Part shown: positions 57,381 through 64,000 of the stretch, one piece after another
How positions within the stretch are numbered: the stretch's first letter is position 1
Layout of the letters: each line of letters opens with the position of its first letter
Notes under the pieces: model-generated
Seen by the model: the letters and a program-made list of their open reading frames with translations, nothing else
Database searches by the model: none
Told to the model about the DNA's origin: nothing
Assembly: GCA_036785325.1 (NCBI GenBank)
Contig: JAXIVH010000041.1
Location: forward strand, 2,050,001-2,114,000
Direction of reading: 5' to 3'
DNA length: 64,000 nt
Origin: Urophycis tenuis
Lineage: Eukaryota; Chordata; Actinopteri; Gadiformes; Phycidae
Position numbers and translations under genes: made by a program

Positions 57381-57945
57381 AAGATAAGATAGATATTTTC
57401 TTTATTAATCCCCCGTAGGAGAAATTCGCAGAGACCAGCAGTGCAGGGGATAGATGAGCAGTAAAGAGCCTGGCTAAATTCTATACACAATAAAAAAACA
57501 ATAGATTAGATTAAATACGCGCTCTTAAGTCAGGTCGGTGACGAGAGGACCCGTATGCATACTAGTGTCCTAGATAGCAGTTTGTGGTGCAAAATGCAAG
57601 ATAGATCAAATAGTGCAAGTAGATAAAATAGTGCAAGTATGCGGAAAGTGCAAGGTGCAAGATGTGCAAATTTATACAGGTTTCCAGGTACAATATGTGA
57701 ATGGTCCTGGAATAACAACGGCTGGGTCACAGTCCAAGGTGTGTGGTGTGGTGTATGTGAATGAAAGTTCAGTCCATTCCATTTGTCTGGTGGTGTTGGA
57801 GCTTCCTGAGCCTGATGGTTGGTGGGATGAAGGAGCACCCAAGCACTTTGAGGCACTTGGCTGAGTGAGCATGTGGCTGAACGTGTTCCTGAGTTGCTTC
57901 AGTTGCTTCAGTTCGGCACAGTGAGGCTGAGAGGGTAGGTCCGGT
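57381..57945 (-). mobile_element. 5'-truncated LINE 3' end in telomere-like DNA (B6)
   Basis: 565 bp on the minus strand, with its 3' end at the left: GGGGGATTAATAAAG followed by a TATCT-type tail. Flanking AGGT occurs at 57377-57380 and 57946-57949, a 4-bp candidate target duplication. Near its 5' end (about 57770-57895 on the minus strand) a frame reads SAKCLKVLGCSFIPPTIRL before a stop, which resembles the C-terminal tail of LINE reverse-transcriptase proteins. The rest is 3' UTR-like with repeated TTGCAC words. The clade (L2/CR1/Rex-like) is a guess. The 83- and 108-codon frames here are not called. Confidence 0.75.
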
Positions 57946-58703
57946 AGGTTAGGGCTAAGGTTAGAGTAAGGGTTAGGGTTAGCGTTACGGTTAGGGTAAG
58001 GTTAGGGTTAGGGTTAGAGGTTAGGGGTTAGGGGTTAGGGTTAAGATGAGGGCTGAGGTTAGGGTTAAGGTTAGGGCTGAGGTTAGGGTTAGGTTTAAGG
58101 TTAGGGATAAGGTTAGGGTTGGGGTTACGGCTGAAATTGGGGTTAAGGTTAGGGTTGAGGTTAGGGTTAGTGTTATGGATAAGGTTAGGTTAAGTGTTAG
58201 GGCCAAGGTTAGGGTTAAGGTTATGGTTAAGATTAGGGTTAGGGCTAGAATTAGGGTTAGGGCTAAGGTTAGGGTTAGGGTTATGGCTGAGGTTAGGGTT
58301 AAGGTTAGGTTTGAGGTTAGTGTTAAGGTTAGGGCCAAGGTTAGGGTTAGGGTTAAGGTTAGGGTTAGGGCTAAGGTTAGGGTTAGGGTTATGGCTGAGG
58401 CTAGGGTTAGGGCTAAAGTTAGGGCAAAGGTTAGAGTTAGGGTTAGCGTTAGAGTTAGGGTAGGGTTAGTGTTGGAGGTTAGGGTAGGCTTAGGGTTAGA
58501 GTTAGAGTAGGGGTTAGGGTTAGAGTTAGAGTAGGGGTTAGGGTTAGTGTTAAGGCTAAGGTTAGGGGTTGAGGTTAGTGTTAAGATTAGGGCCAAGGTA
58601 AGGGTTAGTGTTAGGGTTGAGTTAGGGTTAGGGCTAAGGTTAGGCCTATGGTTAGGGTTGGGGTTGAGGTTATCCCTAGGGTTAGAGTTAGAGCTAGAGA
58701 TTG
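57946..58703 (+). repeat. Telomere-like tract of B6, right of the LINE
   Basis: Continues in the same hexamer phase and variant order as the uninterrupted B1 tract. Confidence 0.94.
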
Positions 58704-59374
58704 AGGAAGGTAGAGTCAAGGTGAGACAGTCTGTACGGACTGAACTCACCCCCGCCGGATCGGGCTAGTACACTCTATCTCCCCCAACTCCCTCATTTCC
58801 ATGAGGGAAGACAGGGGAGAAGAGATGGGAGGAGTATATATATTTAATATATATTTTTTTAGTAAATAAATACATCGAGAGACTCACAGCTGGAGTGGGT
58901 TTTAATCTTTGTATTCAAGGTTGTTCCTCCTCTTTTGATTCCTCGCTGGTGGTGCGTCGTCTCCACCTAGTGGTCGTTTTGTGAAGAAGAGTTATAGAAA
59001 TAGAAATAGAAATACTCTATTGTTCCCAGGTTGGGAAATTGCATTAATAGGTAAGTAATAATAATAATAATAGGTAATTGCAATAGTTGGTAAGGTAATC
59101 TATATTTAATTTATTTATTTATATTTGTATATTTATTTAGTCTATTTATTTATTCATTTTTGTTTATTTATTTATTTAGATAAAGAGGATCACAGCTGGA
59201 GTGAGTTTTTAGTCTTTGTGTTAAAGGCTGGTTGCCTTCTTTTGATTCTTCAGTGGTGGTCCATCGCCTCCATCTAGTGGTCGTTTTGTGAATAACAGTT
59301 GGTAAGGTAATATAAATGGGTTGTGTAGAGAGCCCGTTCTTTCGATGGCCCTGGCTCGGTTAGGTTCGTTAGAG
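58704..59374. repeat. AT-rich tail of B6
   Basis: Third copy of the hairpin tail: first hairpin at 58720-58750, CCCTCA...TGAGGG just after it, retroposon tail at about 58995-59046, and the 118-bp direct repeat. It has CTCACAGCTGG where B1 and B3 have CTCACCGCTGG. Confidence 0.85.
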
Positions 59375-60544
59375 TTATCTCGATGACCCCCCCCCACCTC
59401 ATCCAACGACTCGGTAGTTGAATAGGGGATCAAAGGCAGTTGCACTCGCCAATATCTAGTCATCCGCAGCTCTCTTTTCCCATATTACCAAGAATGAAGT
59501 AAAACGAAATGGTTATCTGTCTTGTTGTGATATAACCGCTGATTTGGAGATATAGACTTGTTTTTCCTTTTCCCAAAGGTTTTCTTTGTTCCAAGATGAA
59601 GGTCAATCTAGTTTGATTGAAGGTACTTCCAATGCATTGGTATATTTACTTATTTGAATAAAGACGAGTCACAGCTGGAGTGAGACTTTTCTTTTCCATT
59701 TCTATTTTAGTATAAACGTGCTATCGAAATATTAGGACACGTCATCAGTAGTGGACCCTGGGATCATAGGGTGTTTCTGGCCATTGTCACTATACACCCT
59801 CACCCAAGGGAGGCCCCCCCGAGAGTGATCAATTCTCAAGGTGTGTCGTTTCCGAAATGGAATTGGTATTGGGTTTAAGCTTTTTTAGGAGTGATCATTT
59901 GTTGAGGTAACGTCGAGGTAAGTAAAGGTAAGTAAAACACTTTTTAGGATACATTGTTTTGGTTATGGAGAGGAGGGGGCACATACTTACCCCCTGACCA
60001 GCACAAACCAGTTGTTAACACCGCTAGGTAGCCCTGGTTTGGCCAATCAGGGCCGGAGCTTGGTTCTTGTCCTCTGTTGGGTCCAGATGAACTAGCAGAA
60101 AACTGGGGTCACGAAGGACCGAGGCCAGCCGTGACAAAGCACTGCCTCCACGGTCCCCCAATGCAGCTATCCTCAGCGATGGGTGTCCAGACCTAGGAAA
60201 GACCAAGACCAGCCCCGACCAGCGGTGCCTTCCCAGTCGGTCCCAGGGTAGGAAAGGCCAAGGCCAGCCGCGACTAAGCACTGCCTCCCTGGCCCCTCCA
60301 GGACCCCATGCCGAACAGCCTGTTAATAACAATTCCTGTGCCCCATACACCGCGCGACTACAGAGATTGTGTAGGAAGTTGACCTTAGAGAAGACTCAAT
60401 GGCTTACTTTCCTCACCCAAAACAACAATTTCTTGGGGTAGTCTATTCTCGCCGTAGGTACTTCGGTAATGGGTTTTTTTGTGAAAAGTTTTCCGGATGA
60501 AATGCATGCTGGGTAATTGTCTTCTTCCTCCAATATGTCAAGTG
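59375..60544. repeat. Block B7 core
   Basis: Duplicate of B5 at offset 5,414, with at least one change (AAGATGAAGG for AAGATGGAGG). 108-codon minus frame at 60024-60350. Confidence 0.9.
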
Positions 60545-61432
60545 TAGGTTAAGGTTAGGGTAGATTTAGGGGTAGAGTTAGCAGTTAACCTTAACGTTAG
60601 GTTTGAAGTAAATGGGAGGGGTTGCGGTTAGGGTTAAGGTTAGGGCTGAGGTTAGGGTTAGGTATAAGGTTACGGTTTAGGGTTAAGGTTAGGGTTAAGG
60701 TTAGGGTTACGGTTAGGGCTAAGGTTAGGGCTAAGGTTAGAGTAAGGGTTAGGGTTAGCGTTACGGTTAGGGTAAGGTTAGGGTTAGGGTTAGAGGTTAG
60801 GGGTTAGGGTTAAGATGAGGGCTGAGGTTAGGGTTAAGGTTAGGGCTGAGGTTAGGGTTAGGTTTAAGGTTAGGGATAAGGTTAGGGTTGGGGTTACGGC
60901 TGAGATTGGGGTTAAGGTTAGGGTTGAGGTTAGGGTTAGTGTTATGGATAAGGTTAGGTTAAGTGTTAGGGCCAAGGTTAGGGTTAAGGTTATGGTTAAG
61001 ATTAGGGTTAGGGCTAAAATTAGGGTTAGGGCTAAGGTTAGGGTTAGGGTTATGGCTGAGGTTAGGGTTAAGGTTAGGTTTGAGGTTAGGGTTAAGGTTA
61101 GGGCCAAGGTTAGGGTTAGGGTTAAGGTTAGGGTTAGGGCTAAGGTTAGGGTTAGGGTTATGGCTGAGGCTAGGGTTAGGGCTAAAGTTAGGGCAAAGGT
61201 TAGAGTTAGGGTTAGCGTTAGAGTTAGGGTAGGGTTAGTGTTGGAGGTTAGGGTAGGCTTAGGGTTAGAGTTAGAGTAGGGGTTAGGGTTAGAGTTAGAG
61301 TAGGGGTTAGGGTTAGTGTTAAGGCTAAAGTTAGGGGTTGAGGTTACTGTTAAGATTAGGGCCAAGGTAAGGGTTAGTGTTAGGGTTGAGTTAGGGTTAG
61401 GGCTAAGGTTAGGCCTATGGTTAGGGTTGGGT
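60545..61432 (+). repeat. Degenerate telomere-like tract of B7
   Basis: Appears to be the same as the B5 tract at offset 5,414, including the private GGTTACTGTTAAG. Confidence 0.94.
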
Positions 61433-61441
61433 TCGTTAGAG

Positions 61442-62614
61442 TTATCTCGATGACCCCCCCCCCACCTCATCCAACGACTCGGTAGTTGAATAGGGGATCA
61501 AAGGCAGTTGCACTCGCCAATATCTAGTCATCCGCAGCTCTCTTTTCCCATATTACCAAGAATGAAGTAAAACGAAATGGTTATCTGTCTTGTTGTGATA
61601 TAACCGCTGATTTGGAGATATAGACTTGTTTTTCCTTTTCCCAAAGGTTTTCTTTGTTCCAAGATGAAGGTCAATCTAGTTTGATTGAAGGTACTTCCAA
61701 TGCATTGGTATATTTACTTATTTGAATAAAGACGAGTCACAGCTGGAGTGAGACTTTTCTTTTCCATTTCTATTTGAGTATAAACGTGCTATCGAAATAT
61801 TAGGACACGTCATCAGTAGAGGACCCTGGGATCATAGGGTGTTTCTGGCCATTGTCACTATACACCCTCACCCAAGGGAGGCCCCCCCCGAGAGTGATCA
61901 ATTCTCAAGGTGTGTCATTTCCGAAATGGAATTGGTATTGGGTTTAAACTTTTTTAGGAGTGATCATTTGTTGAGGTAACGTCGAGGTAAGTAAAGGTAA
62001 GTAAAACACTTTTTAGGATACATTGTTTTGGTTATGGAGAGGAGGGGGCACATACTTACCCCCTGACCAGCACAAACCAGTTGTTAACACCGCTAGGTAG
62101 CCCTGGTTTGGCCAATCAGGGCCGGAGCTTGGTTCTTGTCCTCTGTTGGGTCCAGATGAACTAGCAGAAAACTGGGGTCACGAAGGACCGAGGCCAGCCG
62201 TGACAAAGCACTGCCTCCACGGTCCCCCAATGCAGCTATCCTCAGCGATGGGTGTCCAGACCTAGGAAAGACCAAGACCAGCCCCGACCAGCGGTGCCTT
62301 CCCAGTCGGTCCCAGGGTAGGAAAGGCCAAGGCCAGCCGCGACTAAGCACTGCCTCCCTGGCCCCTCCAGGACCCCATGCCGAACAGCCTGTTAATAACA
62401 ATTCCTGTGCCCCATACACCGCGCGACTACAGAGATTGTGTAGGAAGTTGACCTTAGAGAAGACTCAATGGCTTACTTTCCTCACCCAAAACAACAATTT
62501 CTTGGGGTAGTCTATTCTCGCCGTAGGTACTTCGGTAATGTTTTTTTTTGTGAAAAGTTTTCCGGATGAAATGCATGCTGGGTAATTGTCTTCTTCCTCC
62601 AATATGTCAAGTGT
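61442..62614. repeat. Block B8 core
   Basis: Duplicate of B6 with few changes (CTATTTGAGTATAAACG for CTATTTTAGTATAAACG at about 61769). 108-codon minus frame at 62093-62419. Confidence 0.9.
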
Positions 62615-62794
62615 AGGTTAAGGTTAGGGTAGATTTAGGGGTAGAGTTAGCAGTTAACCTTAACGTTAGGTTTGAAGTAAATGGGAGGGGTTGCGGTTAG
62701 GGTTAAGGTTAGGGCTGAGGTTAGGGTTAGGTATAAGGTTACGGTTTAGGGTTAAGGTTAGGGTTAAGGTTAGGGTTACGGTTAGGGCTAAGGT
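62615..62794 (+). repeat. Telomere-like tract of B8, left of the LINE
   Basis: Counterpart of 57201-57380, ending at the same GGGCTAAGGT. Confidence 0.93.
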
Positions 62795-63359
62795 AAGATA
62801 AGATAGATATTTTCTTTATTAATCCCCCGTAGGAGAAATTCGCAGAGACCAGCAGTGCAGGGGATAGATGAGCAGTAAAGAGCCTGGCTAAATTCTATAC
62901 ACAATAAAAAAACAATAGATTAGATTAAATACGCGCTCTTAAGTCAGGTCGGTGACGAGAGGACCCGTATGCATACTAGTGTCCTAGATAGCAGTTTGTG
63001 GTGCAAAATGCAAGATAGATCAAATAGTGCAAGTAGATAAAATAGTGCAAGTATGCGGAAAGTGCAAGGTGCAAGATGTGCAAATTTATACAGGTTTCCA
63101 GGTACAATATGTGAATGGTCCTGGAATAACAACGGCTGGGTCACAGTCCAAGGTGTGTGGTGTGGTGTATGTGAATGAAAGTTCAGTCCATTCCATTTGT
63201 CTGGTGGTGTTGGAGCTTCCTGAGCCTGATGGTTGGTGGGATGAAGGAGCACCCAAGCACTTTGAGGCACTTGGCTGAGTGAGCATGTGGCTGAACGTGT
63301 TCCTGAGTTGCTTCAGTTGCTTCAGTTCGGCACAGTGAGGCTGAGAGGGTAGGTCCGGT
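62795..63359 (-). mobile_element. Second copy of the 5'-truncated LINE (B8)
   Basis: Same end points, same truncation and same AGGT flanks as 57381-57945, so it was copied with the block rather than inserted independently. Confidence 0.75.
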
Positions 63360-64000
63360 AGGTTAGGGCTAAGGTTAGAGTAAGGGTTAGGGTTAGCGTT
63401 ACGGTTAGGGTAAGGTTAGGGTTAGGGTTAGAGGTTAGGGGTTAGGGGTTAGGGTTAAGATGAGGGCTGAGGTTAGGGTTAAGGTTAGGGCTGAGGTTAG
63501 GGTTAGGTTTAAGGTTAGGGATAAGGTTAGGGTTGGGGTTACGGCTGAGATTGGGGTTAAGGTTAGGGTTGAGGTTAGGGTTAGTGTTATGGATAAGGTT
63601 AGGTTAAGTGTTAGGGCCAAGGTTAGGGTTAAGGTTATGGTTAAGATTAGGGTTAGGGCTAGAATTAGGGTTAGGGCTAAGGTTAGGGTTAGGGTTATGG
63701 CTGAGGTTAGGGTTAAGGTTAGGTTTGAGGTTAGGGTTAAGGTTAGGGCCAAGGTTAGGGTTAGGGATAAGGTTAGGGTTAGGTCTAAGGTTAGGGTTAG
63801 GGTTATGGCTGAGGCTAGGGTTAGGGCTAAAGTTAGGGCAAAGGTTAGAGTTAGGGTTAGCGTTAGAGTTAGGGTAGGGTTAGTGTTGGAGGTTAGGGTA
63901 GGCTTAGGGTTAGAGTTAGAGTAGGGGTTAGGGTTAGAGTTAGAGTAGGGGTTAGGGTTAGTGTTAAGGCTAAGGTTAGGGGTTGAGGTTAGTGTTAAGA
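63360..64000 (+). repeat. Telomere-like tract of B8, right of the LINE, cut by window end
   Basis: Like 57946-58703 with a few changes (GGGATAAGGTTAGGG and GGTCTAAGG near 63770-63785). The end of the window truncates it. Confidence 0.93.

Noticed and set aside
57530..57856. 108-codon minus frame in the LINE fragment
   Set aside because: It lies in a different frame from the LINE-like C-terminal peptide and runs through 3' UTR-like sequence.
57940..64000. True chromosome end
   Set aside because: The telomere-like DNA is mostly degenerate and interrupted by blocks and a LINE; no long pure TTAGGG array is reached within the window.

Overview
This window is repeat-only eukaryotic DNA. It is best read as the subtelomere of a vertebrate chromosome arm, probably a teleost fish. 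The evidence is a 214-bp satellite, long tracts of degenerate and perfect TTAGGG, GT-AG splice-like signals, CA/TG microsatellites, and retroposon tails of the form GGGATTAATAAAG plus a short simple repeat, a form I know mainly from fish genomes. There is no bacterial-type gene, operon, rRNA, tRNA or CRISPR array. No intact protein-coding gene can be defended. Nearly all open frames are by-products of the repeats: hexameric telomere DNA gives Leu-Thr or Arg-Val strings, and TG repeats give Val-Cys strings. All TTAGGG runs lie on the + strand, so if no inversion has occurred the chromosome end lies to the right.

Layout. (1) Positions 1-38342: tandem 214-bp satellite monomers, interrupted 14 times at the same monomer position by a ~0.97-1.02 kb insert. 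Each insert carries a TA/CG/TG microsatellite and a 504-bp minus-strand segment with consensus splice acceptor and donor, a decayed exon. (2) 38343-39124: a decayed edge monomer, then CpG-rich DNA with a 42-bp triplicated CCAAT-box repeat. (3) 39125-39500: telomere-like DNA grading from degenerate to perfect TTAGGG. (4) 39509-47353: blocks B1, B2, B3 and an 83-bp stub of a fourth. Each block is a ~1.2 kb core plus 0.9 kb of degenerate telomere repeat, with or without a 0.67 kb AT-rich tail. (5) 47354-50805: satellite again, with inserts 15 and 16, entered through an abrupt junction. (6) 50806-51980: a second copy of regions 2 and 3, offset about 12.46 kb. (7) 51991-64000: blocks B4 to B8. B5+B6 and B7+B8 form a 5,414-bp tandem repeat in which both second blocks carry the same LINE fragment inside the telomere-like tract.

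The whole is a nested duplication: satellite, promoter-like segment, telomere-like tract, then telomere-rich blocks, occurring twice. The most interesting candidates are: the CCAAT-triplet segment placed upstream of TTAGGG DNA in the orientation that would give UUAGGG (TERRA-like) RNA; the spliceable antisense exon amplified with the satellite, in which 11 of 16 copies have lost coding capacity through CGA-to-TGA changes at one of two codons; and paired hairpins at the distal edge of three telomere-like tracts. Functional statements here are inferences from sequence alone.
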